Below are positions 27,132-33,967 of a stretch of DNA of 64,000 bases, one piece after another. The notes below the pieces were generated by a model. It ran no database searches. It was given only the letters and a program-made list of their open reading frames with translations, and was not told where the DNA came from. The stretch comes from Paenibacillus silagei. GTDB taxonomy: Bacteria; Bacillota; Bacilli; Paenibacillales; Paenibacillaceae. The stretch spans positions 1-64,000 of the forward strand of contig NZ_JAGGLV010000004.1 of NCBI RefSeq assembly GCF_017874735.1, read 5' to 3'. The first letter of the stretch is position 1; each line of letters starts with the position of its first letter. Position numbers and translations under genes: made by a program.

Positions 27132-27639
27132 TAAGATTGCAATCTCAATTAAAAATGCTAATCCTGAAGAAACTCATTCTGTTGAAATCATGCAATACTC
27201 GCTGGGCATTATATTAAATACATTACTTATCATAGTAAGTACAGCAGTTATAGGCCTTTTTGCCGGCCGTTTTGCAGAATGTATGCTCTTTCTGTTAAGC
27301 TTCTGCACATTGCGCCTCGCCTCTGGCGGGTTTCATCTAAAAACAGCGATGGCTTGTAATATTGCCACCACTTTATTAAGTACATTACTGCCCTCTCTAA
27401 TAATCTTGTCAGAATCCGGCTTTTGGGTTGCTAGCTCGTTCAGCTTAATCATGATGATTCTCTTCGCACCGAATCCTGACAGAAATGCAAGAATTCCGGC
27501 TTCGATATATCCTTTATTGAAGTTGATTTCTATAGTAATGGTCTTTACTAATTTCTTTCTTCAATCAACTGTGCTAGGATTGGCCTTTTTGGTCCAATCA
27601 TTAACAGTAATTCCCTGGACAAGGAGGCAGACACATTGA
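27115..27639 (+). CDS. agrB: AgrB-family peptide-processing membrane protease
   Basis: A 174-residue membrane protein. The catalytic pair of AgrB cysteine proteases is present: His74 and Cys81, seven residues apart in ASGGFHLKTAMACN, as in staphylococcal AgrB (His77, Cys84). AgrB removes the C-terminal tail of AgrD and forms the cyclic (thio)lactone. Start ATG 27115 lies inside the end of the upstream membrane gene. Its stop overlaps the TTG start of the peptide gene by four bases (TTGA). Confidence 0.9.
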   Translation: MNLLANKIAISIKNANPEETHSVEIMQYSLGIILNTLLIIVSTAVIGLFAGRFAECMLFLLSFCTLRLASGGFHLKTAMACNIATTLLSTLLPSLIILSESGFWVASSFSLIMMILFAPNPDRNARIPASIYPLLKLISIVMVFTNFFLQSTVLGLAFLVQSLTVIPWTRRQTH

Positions 27640-27755
27640 GAAAAACGATCGCAAAACAGCTTTCATCCGCTCTTGCCGGATCAGCGCGTTTTTTTGTTTC
27701 AATCATGAAACCAGCGATTCACAGCCCGGAAGCACCAAAAGAATTACGTAAGTAA
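27636..27755 (+). CDS. agrD: AgrD-like cyclic lactone autoinducer prepeptide
   Basis: A 39-codon gene: TTG start 27636 with AAGGAGG 8 bases upstream, stop at 27753-27755. The peptide has an amphipathic N-terminus (MRKTIAKQLSSALAGSARFF), a short core (VSIMKPAIHS) and the acidic tail PEAPKELRK, which resembles the PxxPxEL tail of AgrD peptides. There is no cysteine, so a ring would have to form through Ser (Ser22 or Ser30) as a lactone. Position directly after agrB is the strongest support. Confidence 0.8.
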   Translation: MRKTIAKQLSSALAGSARFFVSIMKPAIHSPEAPKELRK

Positions 27756-27776
27756 TTACACAAGGATGGGGAGTAC

Positions 27777-28112
27777 ATGCGTGTCTTACTAAACGACGGC
27801 TCATCCCGCAATATTGAGGATGAGGAGATATTGTATTTCTCTAACCATAAGAATACGATATTTGTCCATACGAAAGAAGGCGAATTTGTTCTCCCTACCA
27901 CTCTTTCCGATTTGTACATAGCTTACGGAGGCATGGGCTTTGAACGTCTTGACCGCAGCAATGTAGTCAACATTGGCAATATTGACGGTTATGATCCGGA
28001 ACGGAAGATTGTTCTGTTCAATCAAGGGGAACAATTTGCAACGGTATCTGAATCCAATGAACCACGTATCCGCAGATTTTTGGCTTCGCATAAGAACGAA
28101 CCACAGTCATAG
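27777..28112 (+). CDS. Stand-alone LytTR DNA-binding protein
   Basis: A 111-residue protein that is almost entirely a LytTR domain: beta-rich start (EEILYFSNHKNTIFVHTKEG), a GFERLDRSNVVNIGNID core and FNQGEQFATVSESNEPRIRR. LytTR domains such as that of AgrA bind direct repeats and usually follow a receiver domain; none is present here. It lies 21 bases after the peptide gene and ends at a terminator, so it is the last gene of the cluster. Probably the transcription regulator of the system. Confidence 0.85.
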   Translation: MRVLLNDGSSRNIEDEEILYFSNHKNTIFVHTKEGEFVLPTTLSDLYIAYGGMGFERLDRSNVVNIGNIDGYDPERKIVLFNQGEQFATVSESNEPRIRRFLASHKNEPQS

Positions 28113-28123
28113 AATGTAAAGAG

Positions 28124-28157
28124 AGCAGCGATCCTTTTTATAGGTTCGCTGCTTTTT
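28124..28157 (+). terminator. Terminator of the agr-like cluster
   Basis: The stem AGCAGCGA / TCGCTGCT is followed by T6 on the plus strand, 12 bases after the stop codon of the LytTR gene. Confidence 0.9.
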
Positions 28158-28194
28158 TGTAGTCATGACAGGCTAAGAGAAACAAAATCAATCA

Positions 28195-28213
28195 TTATCA
28201 CATATTATCCAAC
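28195..28213 (+). promoter_or_regulatory. DnaA-box-like pair upstream of sda
   Basis: TTATCACAT (28195-28203) and TTATCCAAC (28205-28213) resemble the DnaA box TTATNCACA with two or more mismatches. In B. subtilis sda is activated by DnaA through boxes upstream. The match is imperfect, so this is a suggestion only. Confidence 0.3.
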
Positions 28214-28346
28214 TTATGTAAAGTAAAATTCAGAGGGCGAATGACAGCAGACGGATTATATTCCAGATGGTACCATTTACATAGAAGCATTTCATTAATA
28301 TCTTAATTATCTTTTCCACTACTCTCAACCATGATGGAGGAATACA

Positions 28347-28520
28347 ATGGATACTTACTTTCATCCTTCTCCGCGCCCCTCATCACTTGAGCTATTGTCT
28401 AACGAACAATTAATGAACATCTACGAATTGGCGCTGGAAGCCAAGGCTTCACCGGATTTTATCCAGATTATCAGGAATGTTCTCACCACGCGGAATCTTT
28501 CAGGTACCCAACATCATTAG
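28347..28520 (+). CDS. sda: Sda-like inhibitor of sporulation histidine kinases
   Basis: A 57-residue protein with GGAGG 6 bases before ATG 28347. The segment LELLSNEQLMNIYELALEAK, then SPDFIQIIRNVLTTRNL, aligns with B. subtilis Sda (LSDELLIESYFKA, RDFIELIENEIKRRSL). Sda is a helical-hairpin anti-kinase that binds KinA/KinB and delays Spo0A activation while replication is blocked. The N-terminal dozen residues (MDTYFHPSPRPS) are an extension. Own transcription unit, with spo0A in the same neighbourhood. Confidence 0.8.
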   Translation: MDTYFHPSPRPSSLELLSNEQLMNIYELALEAKASPDFIQIIRNVLTTRNLSGTQHH

Positions 28521-28562
28521 AATGCGAAGCTCTCCACCCATAGGATATACCTCCACAGATGC

Positions 28563-28601
28563 CAAAAAACCATCCTCCACAATGTGCGGGGATGGTTTTT
28601 G
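28563..28601. terminator. Bidirectional terminator between sda and the 28621 gene
   Basis: The stem AAAAAACCATCC / GGATGGTTTTT has T runs on both strands and separates convergent genes. Confidence 0.9.
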
Positions 28602-28620
28602 GTGAGCAGCAAGCTTACGC

Positions 28621-28929
28621 CTACTCGATGATTTCGGTCTTGAACACATTCTCCAGCTTCCCGCCGAGCCGCTTCTTGAGGGGAACCTTGATATCGCGTC
28701 CCAGCTCCTTGAAGAAGGTCTCGGCATCACATTTGACGTTCTGGGCCATAGCAATGACGGTTCCATCGGCAACGATATTCTGATTCACTTCAAGCGGCAC
28801 ATCTACTTCAATATCGTATTTTTTGGTCAGTGTCTTGATGTATCTTGCAAAAATCTCCAACAGCTCTTCGTTGTTGAAATTCTCGATGGCCGCTTTCCCT
28901 TTGCTGGTGAACTTCATATTGATTCTCAT
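28621..28929 (-). CDS. Conserved-looking small protein of unknown function
   Basis: A 102-residue soluble protein (MRINMKFTSKGKAAIENFNN start) with no signal peptide or membrane segment. It has alternating hydrophobic strands (YDIEVDVPLEVNQNIVADGT) and basic patches. AAGGGG lies upstream of ATG. Not recognised. It follows the XRE regulator gene at a distance of 119 bases on the same strand and may be its partner or target. Confidence 0.6.
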   Translation of the reverse strand: MRINMKFTSKGKAAIENFNNEELLEIFARYIKTLTKKYDIEVDVPLEVNQNIVADGTVIAMAQNVKCDAETFFKELGRDIKVPLKKRLGGKLENVFKTEIIE

Positions 28930-29048
28930 GATTCTTATCCCCTTTTCTGTCTAACCATTTGTAGTTTGTTTATGGATCAAGATGAATAGATGGCTGCAAG
29001 AAAGGGCAACATTATTCATTTTGCAAGCACGCTAAGCCGGGCCCTTCT

Positions 29049-29708
29049 TTACTTGTACACGCCCTTGATCTGTTGTACTTTGAACTGGGTGAATTCCTTC
29101 AAGGCCTGAATGACCTGGTCCTGTTCCTCTTCCTTCAGCTCGAAGATACCTTCACGCAGCCATTCTCCGAATAAGTATGCCTGACGCCCTTGGCGCGGCT
29201 GCCTGCGGAGACTGTCCAGACTTCCCTCGAATATATCGTTAAGCACATCGGTCAGGTTGTACTTCTCGATCTTCTCTATAACCATTCCTGCCCCATATTC
29301 CGTCTCATAAACGATGACCTCGTCAGAATCAAAGGAAACATATGACGTTTCTTTGTCTTCCTTCGCCCGGAATTCCTTCAGCTTGTTGAACGCCGTCTCG
29401 TAAATGTAGTCCTGGGACTGATTATGCTTAGGCAGCTTGTAGCCCTGCTTCAGCGTCTTGATGTACTCAATATCAGGCATATAGTCGGCCAAATGATACA
29501 TCCGGTTCTTGAGATCCCCTCCGAGTGCTTCAATGATCTTATCCAGGTTATCCTTAAGCGGGATACTCTCTCCCCGTTCAATCTTGCTGAGCTGTGAATA
29601 ACTGATGCCGCTCTTCTCTTCCAGCCCCCTGAGGGTTAACCCCCGGGCCTTCCTGAAGTGCCGGATGAAATTCCCCAGCTCATCGGGGTAATTATCGAAA
29701 TCGTTCAT
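29049..29708 (-). CDS. XRE-family helix-turn-helix regulator
   Basis: A 219-residue protein. Residues 8-65 are a Cro/cI helix-turn-helix (GNFIRHFRKARGLTLRGLEE, SGISYSQLSKIERGESIP). The rest is a helical and charged domain without recognised homology (EFRAKEDKETSYVSFDSDEV, FGEWLREGIFELKEEEQDQV). Start ATG 29708 has AGGTGG upstream. Such two-part regulators often control stress, phage or plasmid functions; target unknown. Operator-like repeats lie upstream at 29742-29777. Confidence 0.82.
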   Translation of the reverse strand: MNDFDNYPDELGNFIRHFRKARGLTLRGLEEKSGISYSQLSKIERGESIPLKDNLDKIIEALGGDLKNRMYHLADYMPDIEYIKTLKQGYKLPKHNQSQDYIYETAFNKLKEFRAKEDKETSYVSFDSDEVIVYETEYGAGMVIEKIEKYNLTDVLNDIFEGSLDSLRRQPRQGRQAYLFGEWLREGIFELKEEEQDQVIQALKEFTQFKVQQIKGVYK

Positions 29709-29741
29709 AAGAGCCACCTCTACCTATATCATAACACAAGA

Positions 29742-29777
29742 CAACAATTTGTGTTTCATAATAACAATTGTTTGTGT
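29742..29777 (-). promoter_or_regulatory. Operator-like direct repeat upstream of the XRE gene
   Basis: CAACAATTTGTGTTT (29742-29756) and AACAATTGTTTGTGT (29763-29777) are two similar copies 21 bp apart, i.e. two helical turns. The second contains the palindrome AACAATTGTT. They lie 34-69 bases upstream of the start codon, where autoregulation by the XRE protein would act. Confidence 0.45.
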
Positions 29778-29945
29778 AAATTCTTTAGGCGAGAAGCGTA
29801 AAACCCTCCATATCCCCTTAATATATGGGGTTAATTCCCATAAATGAGAACCATTCTAATCCGTTTTCCTTATTCTCTCAAATAGACCCCAATCTTATCC
29901 GATATAACCTAATGTAAACTTAATACCACAACTGGAGGAATGTTC

Positions 29946-30317
29946 ATGTCTTACACAATGGAAGTCAATCTTGCAAAAAACCAGGTGATCGTTAGAGCCT
30001 ACGGCCTCACTGAGAGTGACGTACCCGCCTACATAGCAGATTTTGAAAACGCTCTGAAGCAGCTGAAGCCAGGCTTTACCGGAGTAACTGATGTGACAGG
30101 TTCCCCAACCGTGCTCTCTCCTGAAGTAGCCGCAATGCTCGCTCCCACCGGTGACCGCGCGGTAGAAGCAGGAGTAGGCGGCTGGGTATACGTTGCAGAC
30201 TCCCCGGTCTGGAAAATGCAAATGAAAAGACTGTTCGGCAAATTCGCCGTACATTATCCTACATATCAAGAAGCCGATGCTTACCTGAGCAGTCTGGGCA
30301 ACCAGTCCGTTAATTAA
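29946..30317 (+). CDS. Small soluble protein of unknown function
   Basis: A 123-residue protein from ATG 29946, with GGAGG 7 bases upstream. Alternating strands and helices (YTMEVNLAKNQVIVRAYG, AYIADFENALKQLKPGFTG, DVTGSPTVLSPEV) suggest a SpoIIAA/STAS-like alpha-beta fold, but no conserved phosphorylation Ser is evident. Not assigned to a family. Single-gene unit with its own terminator. Confidence 0.6.
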   Translation: MSYTMEVNLAKNQVIVRAYGLTESDVPAYIADFENALKQLKPGFTGVTDVTGSPTVLSPEVAAMLAPTGDRAVEAGVGGWVYVADSPVWKMQMKRLFGKFAVHYPTYQEADAYLSSLGNQSVN

Positions 30318-30349
30318 GGTATATGAAATATAAGTTTATATTTATAACA

Positions 30350-30385
30350 AAACCGACCAAGCAATGGCTTGGTCGGTTTCTTTTA
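30350..30385 (+). terminator. Terminator after the 29946 gene
   Basis: The perfect stem AAACCGACCAAGC / GCTTGGTCGGTTT with loop AATG is followed by CTTTT. Confidence 0.9.
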
Positions 30386-30426
30386 CAGAACAGTATCAGC
30401 CAATTCGGTAACTAGCTGCTATAGAT

Positions 30427-30744
30427 TCACCACATGTAATGACCCAGGTGTTTTTTGTTATTCCTTAATACCCCGGCCAAGGACGCCGCACACAATATAA
30501 TATAGAGTCCCAGGAAAAGCGGCATGGACAGGACCGCTTTACGCTCAACAATCCCCATTCCAATAAAAGTCATCCCTAATATGAGATAGGGCAGGACCAT
30601 CCCTCTTTGAAAAGAGGCCCGCGCCTCCTTACTCAAACTATCCCTAACGGATTGCCGAAGGAACACATCAAGTCCAAAAAAGTGACAAGCCGCTTGTGTG
30701 AGCATCCAGATCCCTAAAAGAATCTGCGCTATGATTTCTCCCAC
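30427..30744 (-). CDS. Small integral membrane protein of unknown function
   Basis: Up to 105 residues with three hydrophobic segments (about 5-25, 50-68 and 72-92) and a Lys/His tail (RNNKKHLGHYMW). The likely start is GTG 30744, but the AAAGGAG site lies directly against it, so a later start (ATG at residue 14) is possible. No family recognised. Convergent with the preceding gene. Confidence 0.5.
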   Translation of the reverse strand: MGEIIAQILLGIWMLTQAACHFFGLDVFLRQSVRDSLSKEARASFQRGMVLPYLILGMTFIGMGIVERKAVLSMPLFLGLYIILCAASLAGVLRNNKKHLGHYMW

Positions 30745-30962
30745 CTCCTTTGCTTATCCCTTCATTATAAACTAAAAAAGCCACTCGAATGAAGGAGTGA
30801 CTTGATTTACTACCTATTTGTCGTACAGTCTAATGAATGGCTAAGTATCTTTATTGCCTTCGTTGCAATGTATGTATGCGCTTGTAACTGGTGTTTTCAG
30901 ACTCACACGCAAGTCATGACCCAGACGCGGCTGTTAATCAATGGGGACTGTCTCGGGAGCCT

Positions 30963-31039
30963 GATTGTTGCACATTTTGCAGGATTACACTTAAAAATAT
31001 TAATGGCCACGGTGCATTGTTGCATTATTTTCAGTAATT
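30963..31039. repeat. Dyad array E, left part
   Basis: Dyads TGCACATTTTGCA (centre 30975) and TGCATTATTTTCA (centre 31027), 52 bp apart. The array continues on the far side of the IS at 32637. The nearby open frame 30802-31092 has no ribosome site and is not a gene. Confidence 0.7.
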
Positions 31040-32595
31040 CAGACTGTTTAAAAAGTCTTTATTTCACACGACACCGCGTTAATTTGGTATAATATAGGTA
31101 ACTTTATTTGGAAAGCGCGGTGTCTTATGTTAAACGAAAAGGATCATGGAGATAGAGGGAAATATCAAATGGAGCTTGTTTGTTTAGACCAATTGGTCCC
31201 TCCCGATCACCTCCTTCGCTTGATCGAAAAACATGTGGATTTTTCGTTCATCACCGAAAAGGTACGCTCCCTGTACAGCGAATCCCAAGGGCGCCCTTCG
31301 ATTCCCCCCATTCGTTTATTCAAAATGATGCTGATTGGCTACCTCTTTAATATCGGCTCTGAACGGATTCTGGAGAAAGACATTGGTGTGAACCTGGCCT
31401 ACCGCTGGTTTTTGGGCCTGGGCCTCAGCGACCGCGTTCCAGACCACTCCACGATTAGTGCCAATCGCAATGTACGATTCAAGGGAACGACCGTCTTTCA
31501 GGATATTTTCGACGAAGTGGTACGGCTTGCGATCTCTCACCACATGATTGCAGGACGGCTTCTCATCACCGATTCGACGCATATCCAGGCCGATGCCAAT
31601 CACAATCGTTACACGCAACAAATCACAAGCGCGTCGCCTCAGGCCTATCTGCAGGAATTGGACCAGGCCGTTCAAGAAAGCCGGGAGGCTCATGGAAAAA
31701 AGCCCCTGGCTCCTCTACGTAAAAGAGCGGCAGAGGAGCCACTGAAAAAGGAAAAGGTGAGTCTGACCGATCCCGAGAGCGGCTACATGAGCCGGAAGAA
31801 CAAACCGGAAGGGTTCTTTTACCTGGACCACCGGACGGTGGACCACAAATACAATATGATTAGCGATGTGTATGTGACGCCAGGCAATGTCAATGATTCC
31901 ACGGTATATATGGAACGTTTGAACCGGCAACTGGAGACGTTTGGTTTTGGAGACACGCTGGAGGCCATCGCCTTGGATTCAGGCTACATGGTCCCCCATA
32001 TTTGCAAGCAAACGATCTCCTGGATGACGGTCATTGCCGAGCGTAAACCCCCTAGCAAGCCTGGCTTTTATACGAAAGAAGACTTCACGTATGACAAGGA
32101 GAATGATCTGTACCTCTGTCCTTTAGGACACCAACTTGGTTACCGAACGACAAGCCGGGCAGGCTATGATGAATACCTCTCGGACAAGCAACACTGCAAG
32201 AGCTGCCCGATGTTGGCACAATGTACCGAAAACAAGAAGCACGAGCGCTTGATTCAGCGGCATGTCTGGGAGGAATATAAAGAAAGAGTGCAGCAAAACA
32301 AGAAAAGTCCGGAAGGCGAAAAGATCTACAAGTACCGCGCTCAAACCATTGAGCGTAGCTTTGCTGATGCCAAAAACCTCCATGGGTACCGTCGATGCCG
32401 GATGCGAGGCAAAGCCAAGGTACAGGAGCAGGCGTTGATGACGGCTATGACGCAGAATCTGAAGAAAATTGCCCGGCATTTAGCCAAAAAGGAGGCCTAC
32501 GTTTTGCATGTGGATCTGAAAAACGATAGATCTTCTGGTTTTAGCTATTATTTAGGGAATGCAGCAGCTTGAAAATCGGCTTTTTCAACAGTCTG
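31040..32595 (+). mobile_element. Intact IS1182-family insertion sequence
   Basis: A 1556-bp element with terminal inverted repeats beginning CAGACTGTT(T/G)AAAAAG at both ends (31040 onward, and reverse complement ending 32595). It is flanked by a perfect 8-bp target duplication CAGTAATT at 31032-31039 and 32596-32603. It carries one full-length transposase and an internal TATAAT at about 31090. It sits inside dyad array E: removing the element plus one target copy restores a 52-bp spacing. Complete ends and frame suggest recent, possibly active, transposition. Confidence 0.92.
31127..32572 (+). CDS. IS1182-family DDE transposase
   Basis: A 481-residue transposase. N-terminal DUF772-type domain (about 15-110, LVPPDHLLRLIEKHVDFS), then a DDE catalytic core with Asp149 (LLITDSTHIQADA), Asp284 (IALDSGYM) and Glu409 (TIERSFADAKNLHGYRRCR). 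A zinc-ribbon-like cysteine group (C331, C357, C360, C366) lies between the second Asp and the Glu. The frame is intact and of normal length. GGAAAGCG precedes the ATG. Confidence 0.93.
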   Translation: MLNEKDHGDRGKYQMELVCLDQLVPPDHLLRLIEKHVDFSFITEKVRSLYSESQGRPSIPPIRLFKMMLIGYLFNIGSERILEKDIGVNLAYRWFLGLGLSDRVPDHSTISANRNVRFKGTTVFQDIFDEVVRLAISHHMIAGRLLITDSTHIQADANHNRYTQQITSASPQAYLQELDQAVQESREAHGKKPLAPLRKRAAEEPLKKEKVSLTDPESGYMSRKNKPEGFFYLDHRTVDHKYNMISDVYVTPGNVNDSTVYMERLNRQLETFGFGDTLEAIALDSGYMVPHICKQTISWMTVIAERKPPSKPGFYTKEDFTYDKENDLYLCPLGHQLGYRTTSRAGYDEYLSDKQHCKSCPMLAQCTENKKHERLIQRHVWEEYKERVQQNKKSPEGEKIYKYRAQTIERSFADAKNLHGYRRCRMRGKAKVQEQALMTAMTQNLKKIARHLAKKEAYVLHVDLKNDRSSGFSYYLGNAAA

Positions 32596-32636
32596 CAGTA
32601 ATTCCGTTGTTTAGAGCAAGTTAGCGCTGGCTTTGT

Positions 32637-32700
32637 TGCATTTCATGCAGGATTTCAGCATCGGTCGATTCTATTGGGCAACATTGCTGCACTTCTTGCA
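32637..32700. repeat. Dyad array E, right part
   Basis: Dyads TGCATTTCATGCA (centre 32643, perfect 5-bp arms) and TGCACTTCTTGCA (centre 32694), 51 bp apart and each followed by GGATTTC. The stretch 32604-32808 holds no gene. Confidence 0.75.
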
Positions 32701-32765
32701 GGATTTCTCTACAATGTTACGGGCTGTTAAGCATTAGGCCCATACATCATCGCAGCAGTATAAAT

Positions 32766-32787
32766 TGTATTCGGTTTTTCGCATACA
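32766..32787. repeat. 22-bp dyad element, copy 1
   Basis: TGTATTCGGTTTTT, then C, then GCATACA: TGTAT / ATACA arms around a 12-base centre. It matches 56471-56492 at 21 of 22 bases. Confidence 0.75.
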
Positions 32788-32808
32788 AACTACTTGGGTG
32801 TAGTAAAA

Positions 32809-32862
32809 CAAAATACCACTTGCTATTGGGGAATACAATTTCCCATTAGCAAGTGGTATTTA
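32809..32862 (-). terminator. Terminator of spo0A
   Basis: The long stem AAATACCACTTGCTA / TAGCAAGTGGTATTT with inner TGGGGA / TTCCCA pairs lies 70 bases past the stop codon. Both sides are A/T-rich, so it may work in both directions. Confidence 0.85.
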
Positions 32863-32932
32863 TTATTATGCTATTCCGGTATTTTTAGGCTCTAGACTAC
32901 TTAACCCTCCACATATCCAGCTCCTAACCCTT

Positions 32933-33751
32933 TCAAGACACCTTATGCTCAATGCGCAGCTTGTCGGCGACCATGGCAATAAATTCCGAGTTAGTTGGCT
33001 TGGATTTGGAGATATTAATGGTATAGCCGAACAGGTGGGAGATGCTGTCGATGTTGCCACGGGTCCAGGCGACTTCAATCGCATGGCGGATGGCGCGTTC
33101 TACGCGGGAAGGCGTGGTCTTGAATTTCTCGGCTATCGCCGGATACAGCGTCTTGGTGATGGCACCAAGGATCTCAATGTTGTTATAGACCATGGTGATG
33201 GCTTCACGCAGGTACTGATAGCCTTTGATATGCGCAGCGACGCCGATTTCATGAATGATTGAGGTAATATTCGCATCCAGGTTCTTGCCCTTGGACAGCG
33301 GAACCACATTACTGGAAGATCTGGAAGAAGAATAGCCGGACATGCTTCCGGAAGTGCTCATACTGCCCTGCGTGCCGACCAGCTGGCGCACACGGTTCGC
33401 CAGAACCTCCATGTCAAACGGTTTCAGAATATAATAAGAGGCGCCAAGCTGAACGGCTCTCTGCGTAATATTCTCCTGGCCAAAAGCGGTCAGCATAATG
33501 ATCTTGGGCTGCGGGTTCAGATCCATATCACGCAGGCGTTCCAGCACGCCGAGGCCGTCCAGATGCGGCATAATGATATCAAGAATAAGGACATCGGGGA
33601 TCTTACGTGCTCCGCTGAGCATCTGTAGTACCTCTTCCCCATTATAGGCAATGCCTGTTACGGTCATATCTTCTTGTTCAGTAATGTACTCGGCGAGCAA
33701 GTTCGTGAACTCCCTGTTATCATCGGCCAACAACACTTCAATATTCTGCAC
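32933..33751 (-). CDS. spo0A: Sporulation master regulator Spo0A
   Basis: Response regulator that starts sporulation when phosphorylated. The 272-residue protein has a receiver domain (1-125; Asp10, Asp11, phosphoacceptor Asp58 in LILDIIMP, Lys in LKPFD) and a Ser-rich linker (128-150). The C-terminal DNA-binding domain includes the recognition segment [19 protein letters not shown]. Start is GTG with AAGGAGG upstream. Three TGTCGAA-type 0A boxes lie upstream, which suggests autoregulation. It follows spoIVB as in all spore formers of this group. Confidence 0.97.
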   Translation of the reverse strand: MQNIEVLLADDNREFTNLLAEYITEQEDMTVTGIAYNGEEVLQMLSGARKIPDVLILDIIMPHLDGLGVLERLRDMDLNPQPKIIMLTAFGQENITQRAVQLGASYYILKPFDMEVLANRVRQLVGTQGSMSTSGSMSGYSSSRSSSNVVPLSKGKNLDANITSIIHEIGVAAHIKGYQYLREAITMVYNNIEILGAITKTLYPAIAEKFKTTPSRVERAIRHAIEVAWTRGNIDSISHLFGYTINISKSKPTNSEFIAMVADKLRIEHKVS

Positions 33752-33815
33752 TGGCTACTTCCTCCTTATATATCTGCTATTCAGAAAATAATGATCATCT
33801 TCTCTCCCTATAACT

Positions 33816-33934
33816 TTCGACATCAGGTTTGAATATCCTTCTGTCGAAAATTATTTTTCTTTATTTTTTTTCGGTGTTGATTTATAATTAAATATTTTGT
33901 TTCACGTTTCGAGGATAATCGCTGCCCTTCGACA
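33816..33934 (-). promoter_or_regulatory. Three 0A boxes upstream of spo0A
   Basis: TGTCGAA occurs on the minus strand at 33816-33822 and 33928-33934 and on the plus strand at 33842-33848, all within the 197-base spoIVB-spo0A gap. The core 0A box is TGNCGAA. Binding of Spo0A-P to its own promoter is established in B. subtilis. A sigma-H-like AGGATAT lies between two of them but the -10 spacing is poor. Confidence 0.6.
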
Positions 33935-33967
33935 AAAAAATCTTAAGGCTAAACCGCCTTAAGATTG
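33935..33967 (-). terminator. Terminator of spoIVB overlapping its stop codon
   Basis: The stem AATCTTAAGGC / GCCTTAAGATT-type (33940-33967) includes the stop codon of spoIVB and is followed on the minus strand by seven T residues. Confidence 0.85.

Noticed and set aside
30802-31092. A 96-codon plus-strand frame left of the IS
   Set aside because: It runs through dyad array E and into the IS end, has no ribosome site and an unlikely composition.
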